Source: Planctomycetota bacterium
Lineage (GTDB): Bacteria; Planctomycetota; B15-G4; SIAN01
Direction of reading: 5' to 3'
NCBI GenBank assembly: GCA_028289345.1
Contig: JANQQL010000042.1
Span: forward strand, 248,001-312,000
DNA: 64,000 nt
Below the pieces are notes generated by a model. That model saw only the letters and a list, made by a program, of their open reading frames with translations. It was not told the origin of the DNA and ran no database searches. The position numbers and the translations under genes were made by a program. How positions within the stretch are numbered: the stretch's first letter is position 1; each line of letters begins with the position of its first letter. Shown piece by piece: positions 8,695-17,820 of the stretch.

Positions 8695-10593
8695 TCAACG
8701 GGACAGTTCCGCTTGAAAGAGTCGCGCCGCGACGCGCATCAAGTCCAGGACCGTGATGATGCCGACCAAGCGGTCCCCTTCGACGACCGGCAGGCAGCCA
8801 AGGTTGCTGCGTTTCATGATCTCGGCGGCTTCCAACGTCGACGTCCTGGGAGTGACAGTGACCGGATTCTCTTTCATGATCTCGCGCACTCGGACGGCTT
8901 CCTTTCCCGAAGAGTCGGGACGGGTTAGCAAGCGAGTCAGGTCGCGGCACGAGACAAGCCCTTGCAGGCGACCGGCATCGTCTTCCACAGGAATGTGGCG
9001 AATGTGTTCCCAAGTCATGACCGACGCCGCCATGTCGATCAGGTCCTCCGGTTGCAAGGTGAACAGGTCCGTCGACATGAATTGTTCGACGTAGCGGAAG
9101 CTCACCTTCCAATCCGGAGAGTCCTCGAGTCCGGCGAGGGGCCAGTGGTGAACCGGAGTGCCCTGCCACTGGCGGCGCGCCATCCCCGCCGTGACGGAGT
9201 GCAAGCGGTGGTGCATGGGCACCTGGCTCTCCATGGCGCGGATCGAATCAAGGATCCACCGCGAGCCGGTGGCACCCTTCTCGACGCGTTCCCGCACCAC
9301 TTTCAAGCAACGCCGGGCGTCAGACTCCGACACTCCCGTGCGGCAAAGCCCTTCCTCGGCTTGGGGGAGCAGTTCTTCGAGCAACAAGGTGGAGGCAGAC
9401 ACTTGGCGCCCTTCGGTCCATCGAAGCTGGGTGTCGAGACCGTGCCGGGCGGCGGAGAGAAAGTTGTGCTTGGCGTCCTCGAAGCTCATGCGTTGCGTGA
9501 TGTCTTCGTCTTTTCGCGCCATGAGCAGTCCGAGGAACAACGCGGCGTTGGCGACTTCGTCGATCACGGTGGGGCCTGCAGGGAGCGCGCGGTTCTCGAT
9601 GCGAAGGTGAGGGATGCCGTGGGTGGTCCCGTAGCACGGCCGGTTCCAGAGATAGACCGTGCCGTTGTGAAGCTGAAGCGCGGAAAGTGGGGGGATCTCG
9701 TTGCGTTCCAAAATCTCTCGCGGATCTTCGCCGACTTCATTGGTGAGCAAGACCCGGTGGCGTGCAATCTCTTCCTGGAATAGCTCGACCACGGAATCGC
9801 GCACCCAACGATCGCCGAATCGGACCCGGGCGCGCTGACCTCGGGCACGATGAGTGTCCGAGCGTTCATCCACTCCCGCTTGGAACAGGGCGACTCTTGT
9901 TTCGTGCCAAAGGCGTTTCTGCAAGAGAATTGGTGAATTGACCGCTGCCGCCAAAACCGGTGCCGTCATCGCTTGGGCCAAGTTGTACATTCTTGCGAAT
10001 TCGCCGGGATCGACTTGAAGGTGCACCTGAAAACTTGTGTTGCACGATTCGAACATCACGTTGTCGTGCACCACGTTGAACTCGTCGAGTCCCTTGATCC
10101 TCATGGGGAACGTGCCACGTTGTTGAACCAGCACGTCATTGAGCCTTCGATAGCGAGTGTGAGGAGTGATGTTTTCCAAGGTAAGGTCGGAAAGCTGCAT
10201 GGTGGGCAAGATGCCGGTGAGCACGACGTCGGCTTGGAATTCCGCGGCGGCGACTCGGGTCTTGGCCAGGACGTCGTTCAACTCCGCTTCCATGTCTCGG
10301 AAACAGTGGCCTTGCAATCGGCGCGGGGAGAGATTCGCTTCCAGGTTGTAGCGGGCGAGTTCCGTGGTCAGCGCCGGCTCTTGGGCCTTCTCCAGAACCT
10401 CCATCGCAACCCCGGCGGGTTGGAAGCCCGAGTCGACCAAGAACATCTCTTGCTCCGCGCCGATACGGCGAACTCCACATTCGAAGAGTTCGCGTTCGAT
10501 CATGGTCTCCAGGGCCTGAAGGTCGCGCAGCAAGGCGCGGATGAACGCTTCATGGTTTGACGAGTCGGCGGCATCGATTCGATGGTTTCCCAT
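8695..10593 (-). CDS. Glutamate-cysteine-ligase-like protein with C-terminal CBS pair
   Basis: 632 residues. The N-terminal ~480 residues resemble the GCS2/carboxylate-amine ligase fold: RRIGAEQEMFLVD carries the acidic metal-binding pattern, followed by RYNLEANLSP, CNTSFQVHLQVDP and HLRIENRALPAGPT. The last ~130 residues hold two CBS motifs (FMSTDLFTLQPEDLIDMAAS; MKENPVTVTPRTSTLEAAE), which normally bind adenine nucleotides and regulate the attached enzyme. It probably makes a gamma-glutamyl or related amide bond under nucleotide control; the amino substrate is unknown. The ATG at 10593 has GAGGAG eight bases upstream. A longer in-frame reading to 10719 has no comparable site. Confidence 0.86.
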   Translation of the reverse strand: MGNHRIDAADSSNHEAFIRALLRDLQALETMIERELFECGVRRIGAEQEMFLVDSGFQPAGVAMEVLEKAQEPALTTELARYNLEANLSPRRLQGHCFRDMEAELNDVLAKTRVAAAEFQADVVLTGILPTMQLSDLTLENITPHTRYRRLNDVLVQQRGTFPMRIKGLDEFNVVHDNVMFESCNTSFQVHLQVDPGEFARMYNLAQAMTAPVLAAAVNSPILLQKRLWHETRVALFQAGVDERSDTHRARGQRARVRFGDRWVRDSVVELFQEEIARHRVLLTNEVGEDPREILERNEIPPLSALQLHNGTVYLWNRPCYGTTHGIPHLRIENRALPAGPTVIDEVANAALFLGLLMARKDEDITQRMSFEDAKHNFLSAARHGLDTQLRWTEGRQVSASTLLLEELLPQAEEGLCRTGVSESDARRCLKVVRERVEKGATGSRWILDSIRAMESQVPMHHRLHSVTAGMARRQWQGTPVHHWPLAGLEDSPDWKVSFRYVEQFMSTDLFTLQPEDLIDMAASVMTWEHIRHIPVEDDAGRLQGLVSCRDLTRLLTRPDSSGKEAVRVREIMKENPVTVTPRTSTLEAAEIMKRSNLGCLPVVEGDRLVGIITVLDLMRVAARLFQAELSR

Positions 10594-10726
10594 GGCAAAG
10601 CTCCTCGAACCGGGATCTCTCGAATGCCGTTCCAATTTGGGGAAACGAGGCGGCGTGAACGGAGAACCCGTGGGCGACGGTTGGAAGCCGCTCGGCTTTC
10701 CTTGGGAACGATTCCCCAAAAGGGGG

Positions 10727-12673
10727 TTAGTACACCCGCTGACGCGCCCTTTGTTTGTCGGCCGGGGAGATGTCCGGTCGGCTCAGCAGGGCGTCCAAGA
10801 CCGCCTTGGCGTTCAGCCGGTTGCCTTGGTCGGCGTACAGATCGGCGAGGGCGAAGTAGGCGTTGGCGGGGCAGCCGGACAGTCCAAGCGCGAGGGACAA
10901 GTGTTTGATCGCCAGGGCCCGGTCTCCGGTTTCCTTCGCCGCGATCCCCACGTTCATGTGGATCAACGCCGACTGGGGCCGAATCTCTGCCGCCGCCAAA
11001 CACTCGCGCAGGCAGTCTTCGAAACGTTCGACCCGGGCGTAGCAGGTGCCCAGGTTTTGACGGACCAGGAACGTTCCCGGCAGCTCCTGAGCCAGGGCTT
11101 CGAAAAGGGCAATGGCCTCCTCGAACCGAGATTCGTGCATGAGCCCGACGGCCCGCTGGATGCTTTCGAGTTTTGCGACGTGGTCGTACGGGTCGTTGCG
11201 GTCCTCGTCTCCGATGTCCGCCGTGGCTTCGGAGCTCAAGTAACCAAGGCCGCCGAGAATCCGACGCTCTTCGTCGGACAAAGTTCGTGGCTCGCTGCTC
11301 AGCTCGGGACCCCGGCCGGTGCGGCAATGTTCGAGAAGGCGAGACAGGTGCTGGACCACGTCTGGTTTGGTGGCCGCAAGGTCGTGGAGTTCTCCGGGGT
11401 CCTTGCCAAGATCGAACAAGTGGGGACGCGAGCCAATCACGAGTTTCCAGTCCAGCGTCCGAACACCGAACAGCGGTGACCAGTCGTAGCTGAGCAACGG
11501 AACTCGGGTTTCCAAGTAGGCCACGTCGTCGCGGTCGAGCGTCGTTCCCACCAGGAGTGGTGAGAGAGACTGTCCATCGAGTTGAGGAGGAATGGCGACT
11601 CCACAGAGTTCCAGAATGGTCGGGGCGACGTCGGCCAGAGTGACCAGCCGATCGCTCACTCGTCGCGGCTCCACGGCTGCGGAAGTCATGATCAGAGGAA
11701 TGCGCTGGGTGGCATCGTGGAGGTGGTTGCCGTGGGAAAGCTCCCCATGCTCACCGCGACCCTCGCCGTGATCGGAGACCACGATGACCCAGGTTCGTGA
11801 CAGCAAGTCCCTGGCTTCGAGTGCCTGGAGGATGCGACCGAGTTGACGATCCGCCGAAGCGATTTCGGCGAAGTACCGGTCGTCCGGATCGTCACCGAAG
11901 CGATGGGCGAGATCCGGCGGCGGCAAGTAGGGGTGATGCGGGTCGTAGAAGTGCGCGAAGCCGAACCACGGTTGTTCGCTGTCGAGCTGTTCGATGATGG
12001 CCGTGGCAACTTCGGGAGCGAACCGCTCTTTCCTGGTGATCTGGGCGGACGTTCCCAGGCCCTCTTGGTCGTAGCTGTCAAAGCCTTGGTTCAGTCCGAA
12101 GCGATCCAGCAGTACCACGGCGGACACGCTGGCGAAGGTTCGGTAGCCGGCATCCCGCAGAAGCTCTGCGAGGGTGAGCGCTTCGTCCGGGACCGTGAAG
12201 ATGCTGTTGTCGTGCACGCCGTGACGATTGGGATCGAGTCCCGTGAATAGAGTGGTGTGCGCCGGCAAAGTGACGGGGGTCGGGACGAAGGCGTGTTCGA
12301 ACAGAATCCCCTGGGCGGCGAGGGAATCGATCACGGGACTCGCCCCGTGCGACGCACCGTAGCAATCCAATGCATCCGCGCGGGTCGTGTCGAAAGACAC
12401 CAGAAGGACGTTGGGGGCGCCCGAAATCTCCCCGCGAGGAAAGAGGACGGGCTCGTTCGAGAACTCCGGCTCGGCGGATTCCGGGGAGATTGAAGGGGTG
12501 CTCTCCAGAGAGGGGATCGTCGGCGTCGCGTCGAGGAGCGGCTCCGACGAAGAGGCCGGGGCCGGAGACTCTTTGGACTCCGAACATCCGAACGAGAGAA
12601 CGGCGGCGCCCAGTGCGATCGTGGACCGTCCCACCCACGCAGGAGAAAGGAATGACAAGGGGGAGCCTTTCAT
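10727..12673 (-). CDS. Sulfatase-like alkaline-phosphatase-superfamily lipoprotein with C-terminal TPRs
   Basis: 648 residues. Signal peptide with lipobox LSFGC. Sulfatase-fold hallmarks are VLLVSFDTTRADALDCYGA (metal-binding Asp), VTLPAHTTLFTG at the nucleophile position, HFYDPHHPY and VVSDHGEGRGEHGE. The nucleophile position is Thr (T-L-P-A-H), not the Cys/Ser-x-Pro-x-Arg needed to make formylglycine, so it should not be called a classical sulfatase; a phosphoesterase or phosphotransferase role is possible. The last ~150 residues contain TPR-like helix pairs (FEEAIALFEALAQELPG, VERFEDCLRECLAAAEIRPQ). The start overlaps the stop of the heptosyltransferase-like gene by four bases, so it is probably coupled to it. 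Confidence 0.87.
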   Translation of the reverse strand: MKGSPLSFLSPAWVGRSTIALGAAVLSFGCSESKESPAPASSSEPLLDATPTIPSLESTPSISPESAEPEFSNEPVLFPRGEISGAPNVLLVSFDTTRADALDCYGASHGASPVIDSLAAQGILFEHAFVPTPVTLPAHTTLFTGLDPNRHGVHDNSIFTVPDEALTLAELLRDAGYRTFASVSAVVLLDRFGLNQGFDSYDQEGLGTSAQITRKERFAPEVATAIIEQLDSEQPWFGFAHFYDPHHPYLPPPDLAHRFGDDPDDRYFAEIASADRQLGRILQALEARDLLSRTWVIVVSDHGEGRGEHGELSHGNHLHDATQRIPLIMTSAAVEPRRVSDRLVTLADVAPTILELCGVAIPPQLDGQSLSPLLVGTTLDRDDVAYLETRVPLLSYDWSPLFGVRTLDWKLVIGSRPHLFDLGKDPGELHDLAATKPDVVQHLSRLLEHCRTGRGPELSSEPRTLSDEERRILGGLGYLSSEATADIGDEDRNDPYDHVAKLESIQRAVGLMHESRFEEAIALFEALAQELPGTFLVRQNLGTCYARVERFEDCLRECLAAAEIRPQSALIHMNVGIAAKETGDRALAIKHLSLALGLSGCPANAYFALADLYADQGNRLNAKAVLDALLSRPDISPADKQRARQRVY

Positions 12674-13803
12674 GCGGGCGTCGGGCTGGCGCATTCGTCC
12701 AGCAAGGAGAGGGTTGCGCGAAACACTTGACGCACCGAGATCTCTTCCATGCAAAGCAGGTCGGGACAAGTTCGCCGCGGACAAGGACTGCAAGGCAAGT
12801 AGGTCCGAACGACTCGTGAGGGAGCGAAGCGCGGAGCGTAGACCCGGTGGTTTTTAGGACCGAACAATGCCACCACCGGGATTTCCAAGGCAGCTGCCAA
12901 GTGGAGTGGGGCCGAATCGCTTCCGACGAACAGCGTCCCGCGAGTCAACAGGGCCGCGAGTTGTCCCAGGGAACCCGTGGGGGGGGCCAGCAAGCACTGA
13001 CCGGATTTGCTCGCGGCGACCACGGAACGGGCGAGTTCTTCTTCTCCGGGGCCCCAAGTGATCATCGAGGGGAGGCCCTCCTTGGCCAACCGGTCCGCAA
13101 GCAGCGCGAAGCGATCGTAGCGCCAGCGCTTGATGGCGCCGTAGGCACTGGTTCCCGGATGCAGGAGAATCAAAGGACGAGGGAGCGGCTGGTCCATGGA
13201 ATTGAGGTTCGCTTGGAATGCCTGCTCGGAAGACTCGGGGACCGAGAGAGACGGACGCGGTGCTACCTCCGGCACTTCGGGAAACACCGAGCGGACCAGG
13301 CTGAGGGCTTTGTCCACCCGGTGGATCACGTGCGGCTCGGGAGTGACCTTGTGAGAATGAAACCAGTGATTGCCTTCTTTGCCGTGACCTTTGGCGAAGC
13401 CTGCTTTGAGATCTCCGCGAGCAGTCCATGCATGGATCCCGCTCTTGAAGTTTCCCTGGAAGTCTAGGACCACGTCGTAGTGATCCTTCCGCAAGCGCCG
13501 AAGGTGTCCCGAGAGTTTTCTGATCGCGGCCATGCTGCCTGACAGGTTCTTCTGCTTTCGACTCCAGGCCCGTCGCGGGTACACGATGCGCTGGCGAACC
13601 CAAGGAAACAGGTCCAGCAAGGACGCCGCTCGATCTTCCACGGCCCAGTGGATTTCGCAATCGGGTCGGGCGCGTGCGAGCGCTTCCACCGCCGGCATGG
13701 TGAACAGAACATCGCCCAACGCGCTGAGGCGGATGACGAGAATCCGCGGCGGCGTGGTTCCGGCGTTGTTGTCGAGCCGATACGATGAATCCATGGAGCA
13801 CAT
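12670..13803 (-). CDS. Glycosyltransferase family 9 (heptosyltransferase-like)
   Basis: 377 residues, within the usual range for ADP-heptose:LPS heptosyltransferases. Diagnostic segments are the N-terminal ILVIRLSALGDVLFTMPAV, the nucleotide-sugar site LILLHPGTSAYGAIKRW and the C-terminal GSDSAPLHLAAALEIPVVA. It probably adds heptose to the inner core of lipopolysaccharide at the cytosolic face. The exact start is uncertain: ATG codons at 13803 and 13794 are both possible, and both overlap the start of the divergent kinase-like gene. The Cys-rich C-terminus (LPCSPCPRRTCPDLLC) is seen in several family members. It leads a two-gene operon with the sulfatase-like lipoprotein. Confidence 0.9.
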   Translation of the reverse strand: MCSMDSSYRLDNNAGTTPPRILVIRLSALGDVLFTMPAVEALARARPDCEIHWAVEDRAASLLDLFPWVRQRIVYPRRAWSRKQKNLSGSMAAIRKLSGHLRRLRKDHYDVVLDFQGNFKSGIHAWTARGDLKAGFAKGHGKEGNHWFHSHKVTPEPHVIHRVDKALSLVRSVFPEVPEVAPRPSLSVPESSEQAFQANLNSMDQPLPRPLILLHPGTSAYGAIKRWRYDRFALLADRLAKEGLPSMITWGPGEEELARSVVAASKSGQCLLAPPTGSLGQLAALLTRGTLFVGSDSAPLHLAAALEIPVVALFGPKNHRVYAPRFAPSRVVRTYLPCSPCPRRTCPDLLCMEEISVRQVFRATLSLLDECASPTPA

Positions 13804-14635
13804 GATATCCGCCTCGGGATTGTTGGAGGTGTACGCTCCCGAGCCTTGGCTCGCGGGGCTTCGCGCCGCCGGCGTTTTCGAGGCCCGCGAACCCGAAGAC
13901 TTCGAGGGCAGCGTCGAATCGTCTTACGAAGGGCGCGGGAGTCCGCGCCTGCTCCTGCTTCCCGGCGCGGTTCCTCTGGTGGTCAAGACCCTGCGTCATG
14001 GCGGCTTGCTAGGCAGGATTCTCGGTCCGTGGTACTTCGGAGCGAGGCGTCTCCGGAACACCCTGGCGTTGATCGAAGAGTTGCGCCACGAGGGAGTCCC
14101 CACGCCCGCGGTGGCTTTCGCTCGCGTCAGACGCGTTCGAGGACTGTCATTTTTGTGCCGATTCGAGCTCGCGACAGAACAAATCGTGGCCAGCAAGCAC
14201 CTCTTGCAATTCCTTCGGGAACAACCACCGTGGAACGTGCGACGGCGTGTGGCCGAGCATCTGGGGCGGGTCGTCGGCAACCTGCATCGACTGGGAGTGG
14301 ATCATCGCGATTTGAACGCGCGCAACGTGCTTATCAGCGACCAGGGCGCGACCCTGCACATCATCGACTGGGAGGGGTCCGTGCGCGGGGCTGCGCCGGT
14401 GTCGGAGCAGATTGCCGTGAGCAACTTGGAACGTCTGCACCGATCTCTCGAAAAGAATCAGGCTCTCCCGACCGGCACTCGGGGGCGAGAGGTTTGGGCG
14501 TTCATGCGTGCTTACGACCAGGCCGCGGCTCGGGACTGGTGGACGAAGGTCGACGAGAAACGCCGGCGCACCCGAGGCTTTCACCGATGGGGATGGGTGT
14601 TGGCCGGCCGCCGCCGCCGCGAGGCTCGAAACTGA
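13793..14635 (+). CDS. Lipopolysaccharide kinase (InaA/KdkA/WaaP-like)
   Basis: 280 residues with a minimal protein-kinase-like fold. The ATP lysine is probably in VPLVVKTLRHGG; the catalytic loop is LHRLGVDHRDLNARNVLI with Asp and Asn in place; the metal-binding Asp is in LHIIDWEGSVRG. This arrangement is typical of kinases that phosphorylate Kdo or heptose in the LPS core. Its neighbour on the opposite strand is a heptosyltransferase-like gene, which supports that role. The ATG at 13793 (alternative 13802) overlaps the 5' end of that neighbour, leaving no free promoter spacer between them. Confidence 0.86.
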   Translation: MEHMISASGLLEVYAPEPWLAGLRAAGVFEAREPEDFEGSVESSYEGRGSPRLLLLPGAVPLVVKTLRHGGLLGRILGPWYFGARRLRNTLALIEELRHEGVPTPAVAFARVRRVRGLSFLCRFELATEQIVASKHLLQFLREQPPWNVRRRVAEHLGRVVGNLHRLGVDHRDLNARNVLISDQGATLHIIDWEGSVRGAAPVSEQIAVSNLERLHRSLEKNQALPTGTRGREVWAFMRAYDQAAARDWWTKVDEKRRRTRGFHRWGWVLAGRRRREARN

Positions 14636-14660
14636 TTCTCGGGTTTGGTGGCCTCGGCGC

Positions 14661-15653
14661 TCAGGGACCGCGATCGGCAACCATCTCTCGATACCAGGTC
14701 AACCAGGCTTCGGGATCTTCTCCCTGGTCTTCGCCGGTGATGGCCTGAAGTGCGTTCCACGAGTAGAAACGCACAACCGCACTCGGCGACGACATTCCCT
14801 GGATGAGATAAGGCACCACGTCGTCATCCCCCAGTTGGCCCAGAACGAAAGCTGCATTGGCTCGAACCAACGGGCTCTCGTCATCGGTGAAGATGCCGAG
14901 CACTTGTCCCGCGCTGGACGGAACGCTCAGCCGTGCCAACGCGGTCAGCGTGTGCAAGCGGACTTTCTGATCTTCGTCTTCCAGCGCCGCGTACAACGAG
15001 CTCAATGCCAGATCTCGGTGGCCAGGACGGAGGACCGTCGCCAGCGCGAGGGCTGCGTTGCCGCGAACGGCCGGGGAGTGATGGGTCAGCAACAACTCCA
15101 AAAGGAGGTCCACGGGCACGCTAGGATTGCCGATACGACTGATCGCCAACAGGCCATTCTGAGTGAGCTCGTCATTGCCCTCCTCCAGAACCTCCAACAG
15201 CGGAGCGATGGCGCGAGGATGAACGGGGGGGAACTCGGGATCCCCGCCGGCCTCGTCCGGCGCGGGGATCTTGCTGAAGCCGAGAGCGGCCGCCGCCGTC
15301 ACGCGCTGTTCCGCTTCGCCTTCTTTCAAGGTCTCGAGGATCACATCGAAGTTCCGATAGACCAGTCGGGTCAAGGCCTCCTCCAGGCTTTCGATCTGGA
15401 GTTTGGCTTTGGCTTCGGAGGACAATTTCAGAGCTCGCCACGATCGAAGGTTCTGGTCGAGGGTGACGAACAATGTGCCCGGGTCGTCAATGACGCCCAG
15501 ATTGGGCGGCAAGGACAGGTCCCGCTCGGCGAGCTCTTCGGGAGTGAGGGGTTCGAGGTCAGGGTCGCTGGAGCGGCAGGCGCCGCATGCCAGGAGCAGC
15601 AGCCCCGCGACGCGGGTCGTTTGGTTTCGGCTCAGCCGTGTGACTCCACCCAT
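14661..15653 (-). CDS. HEAT-repeat lipoprotein
   Basis: 330 residues. ATG at 15653 with GGGAG nine bases upstream; the signal peptide has a usable lipobox LLAC. From about residue 100 onward the protein is made of HEAT-like helical pairs with buried Ala/Leu patterns, for instance HHSPAVRGNAALALATVL, DEDQKVRLHTLTALARL, DESPLVRANAAFVLGQLGDD and SPSAVVRFYSWNALQAITGE. HEAT arrays act as curved scaffolds; the binding partner is unknown. It is convergent with the kinase-like gene (25-base gap) and transcribed away from the leucine dehydrogenase gene. Confidence 0.85.
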   Translation of the reverse strand: MGGVTRLSRNQTTRVAGLLLLACGACRSSDPDLEPLTPEELAERDLSLPPNLGVIDDPGTLFVTLDQNLRSWRALKLSSEAKAKLQIESLEEALTRLVYRNFDVILETLKEGEAEQRVTAAAALGFSKIPAPDEAGGDPEFPPVHPRAIAPLLEVLEEGNDELTQNGLLAISRIGNPSVPVDLLLELLLTHHSPAVRGNAALALATVLRPGHRDLALSSLYAALEDEDQKVRLHTLTALARLSVPSSAGQVLGIFTDDESPLVRANAAFVLGQLGDDDVVPYLIQGMSSPSAVVRFYSWNALQAITGEDQGEDPEAWLTWYREMVADRGP

Positions 15654-15826
15654 GGATCCTGCTCCCCCCTGAACGCCTTCTCGTTTGTCCTTCCGACGAC
15701 TCCCCAAGGAATCACTTCCCCTTGTCCGGACCTTTCTTTTGGATTCGGACAGGACTCCCCGCAGATCGTTGGGCAGCCTACAATGTGTTCTTCCGTCGGT
15801 CCCAACCTCGCGAGAGAACTCGAGGG

Positions 15827-16882
15827 ATGGCAGCAGATCCGCGATTCCCCCACCTCAGCGGCGAGCACGAAAGCGTCCACTACTACTCGGACCCTGGTTC
15901 CGGGCTGCGAGCCATCTTGGCCATTCACGATACCTCGCGCGGTCCGGCATTGGGCGGAATCCGGACCAAGGCCTACCCGAGCGAGGACCAAGCTCTGGCG
16001 GACGTGCTCAAGCTGGCGCGAGCCATGACGCTGAAAACCGCTTTGGCGGGAATCCCGGCGGGGGGGGGCAAAGTCGTCGTGCTCGAACAGGACTTGCGCG
16101 ATCGCAGTGCGGCGTTCCGCGTGTTGGGGGAACGGATCGACGAACTGGGAGGGCGTTTCTTCACCTCCGGAGACCTGGGGACCAGCCTGGATGACTTGGC
16201 GGAGGTGGGGAAGTCCACCCGTCACGTGACCGGTCCGTCCCAAGGAGACCTTTCGGAGAGCACAGCCGAAGGCGTGTTCCTGGCGGCGGGAACCTGCCTG
16301 GACGTGTTTGGCATCGCCGAATGGAACGGGGTCCGAATCGCGATCCAAGGGCTCGGGCAAATCGGATTGCGTCTGGCAACGTTTGCCGCTCGAGCCGGTG
16401 CCGAGGTCATCGCCGCGGAGATCGATCCGAAGCGCATCGCCCATGCCGTTGACACTCTCGGCCTGACCATTGTTCCGTCGGACGAGATCTATGACGTGCC
16501 GTGCGAAGTGTTTGCGCCCTGTGCGGCGGGGGGCACCTTGAACCCGGACACGATTCCGCGCCTTCAGTGCCGCATCGTGGCCGGGGCGGCGAACAACCAG
16601 CTGCATAGTGACGAGTGCGGCGATCGGCTGGCCGCGCGAGAGATCCTCTACGCCCCGGACTTCGTGGTGAACTCCGGTGCCGTGATTCGCGGGTCGGGAC
16701 CGTCCCTCGAAGGTTACGAAGTGCCCGCAACTTTGGATTGCATCGGGCGCATCACTCGAGAGATCGTACTGGAGTCGATGGGATCCGGAGATCCGACCCA
16801 TCGCGTGGCGAAGCGCAAAGCCGAGTCCCTTTGGCAAGAAGCTCGCAGCAAGCGCACCCGCAAGGGCCCCGCGCCGGAGTGA
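15827..16882 (+). CDS. Leucine/phenylalanine/valine dehydrogenase family
   Basis: 351 residues, the usual size of the short branched-chain and aromatic amino acid dehydrogenases. It oxidatively deaminates a hydrophobic amino acid to its 2-oxo acid with NAD+. The substrate domain has PALGGIRTKAYPSEDQAL and the two conserved lysines in RAMTLKTALAG and PAGGGKVVV; the Rossmann domain has RIAIQGLGQIGLRLA; and APCAAGGTLN, IVAGAANNQL and LYAPDFVVNSGAVI follow the family pattern. The ATG at 15827 fits the domain start. Which amino acid is preferred cannot be told. Confidence 0.92.
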   Translation: MAADPRFPHLSGEHESVHYYSDPGSGLRAILAIHDTSRGPALGGIRTKAYPSEDQALADVLKLARAMTLKTALAGIPAGGGKVVVLEQDLRDRSAAFRVLGERIDELGGRFFTSGDLGTSLDDLAEVGKSTRHVTGPSQGDLSESTAEGVFLAAGTCLDVFGIAEWNGVRIAIQGLGQIGLRLATFAARAGAEVIAAEIDPKRIAHAVDTLGLTIVPSDEIYDVPCEVFAPCAAGGTLNPDTIPRLQCRIVAGAANNQLHSDECGDRLAAREILYAPDFVVNSGAVIRGSGPSLEGYEVPATLDCIGRITREIVLESMGSGDPTHRVAKRKAESLWQEARSKRTRKGPAPE

Positions 16883-16904
16883 ACCGCCACGCCGTTCGCG
16901 GCGA

Positions 16905-17342
16905 CTAGGTTTCGGCGGCGGGGGAATCGAGGACGGCGAGGAGTCGTTCCCGGCGTTCCGCGGGGAGTCGCTTCGGAGTCAGGTCCGGGGCGACCGAAGC
17001 CAGCACCGTGTGCCCCTCGCACAGCAGGTTCTCGTCCTCGCCGCGCAGAATCCGATAGTCGAAACGGACGCGGGCCCGGCCCACGTGAGTCACCCGAGTC
17101 AGCACCACGAGCTGATCCCCGAATCGAGCGGGGGCGCGGTAGCGGACACCCACCTCGGCGACCGCCAAGAGGTGGCCTTCGCGCTCCATCTGCGCGTAGT
17201 CCAAGCCGTGTTCGGCCATCATTTCGGTGCGACCGACCTCGAAATACTGGATGAACACCGCGTGGTGGACGACGCCCATCTGGTCGGTTTCCCAGTAGCG
17301 GACGGGAATCGTGGTTCGGTGGACTTTGCGGGGAGAATTCAT
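16905..17342 (-). CDS. Acyl-CoA thioesterase, YbgC/FadM-type hotdog fold
   Basis: 145 residues, a single 4HBT domain. The active-site region reads VRYWETDQMGVVHHAVFIQY, with the conserved Asp and the following His/Tyr pattern of the YbgC/4-hydroxybenzoyl-CoA thioesterase group. Members hydrolyse acyl-CoA or acyl-ACP thioesters in the cytosol; in proteobacteria ybgC lies beside tol-pal, which is not the case here. It converges on the dehydrogenase gene (22-base gap) and starts 43 bases from the divergent membrane-protein gene. Confidence 0.9.
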   Translation of the reverse strand: MNSPRKVHRTTIPVRYWETDQMGVVHHAVFIQYFEVGRTEMMAEHGLDYAQMEREGHLLAVAEVGVRYRAPARFGDQLVVLTRVTHVGRARVRFDYRILRGEDENLLCEGHTVLASVAPDLTPKRLPAERRERLLAVLDSPAAET

Positions 17343-17385
17343 CGCTTCCGTTTATGCTCTGGCGCCCTGCCTGAAGGAGTGTTCC

Positions 17386-17820
17386 TTGTCCCGATCCGAT
17401 CCTCTCCAATCCGTGTCTCCGGGAAAAGTGTTTCTCGGAGTTCTGCTGACCTGGCTGGTGCCGGGGGCAGGGCATTGGACCCTGGGCCGCAGGGGAAAGG
17501 CGGTGCTGTACTTCTCCGTCATCACCTTCGTCTACGTGTTGGGCTTGGTGCTCGGTGAGTTCCGCAACGTCAACCTGGACCACTTCCCGATTCACTTCTT
17601 CGGCGAGATCTTCTACGGCGGTCTGACGATTCCGGTGTGGTTGCTCACGGGCGGCTTGACCTTAGAGCTTCCGGGGCAGGGAGGGGAGGTGGTGTTGGGT
17701 TTCTCGACTCTGGATGTCGGGGTGCTCTACACCACGGTGGCCGGCTTGCTGAACGTTTGCGTGATGGTGGACGTTTTCGAAACCGCCTACCCACGTCCGG
17801 CTCCAGCGGAGGAATCATGA
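17386..17820 (+). CDS. Small multi-pass membrane protein (possibly DUF6677)
   Basis: 144 residues. TTG start with AAGGAG six bases upstream, the best ribosome site in the area; longer in-frame starts would overlap the divergent thioesterase gene. It opens with a conserved-looking LTWLVPGAGHWTLGRRGKAV segment and has about four hydrophobic segments. The GAGH...LGR motif recalls short membrane proteins of the TM2/DUF6677 kind common in Planctomycetes; that assignment is from memory of the pattern and is tentative. Its stop overlaps the start of the next small membrane protein (ATGA), so the two are coupled and may form a complex. Confidence 0.78.
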   Translation: MSRSDPLQSVSPGKVFLGVLLTWLVPGAGHWTLGRRGKAVLYFSVITFVYVLGLVLGEFRNVNLDHFPIHFFGEIFYGGLTIPVWLLTGGLTLELPGQGGEVVLGFSTLDVGVLYTTVAGLLNVCVMVDVFETAYPRPAPAEES

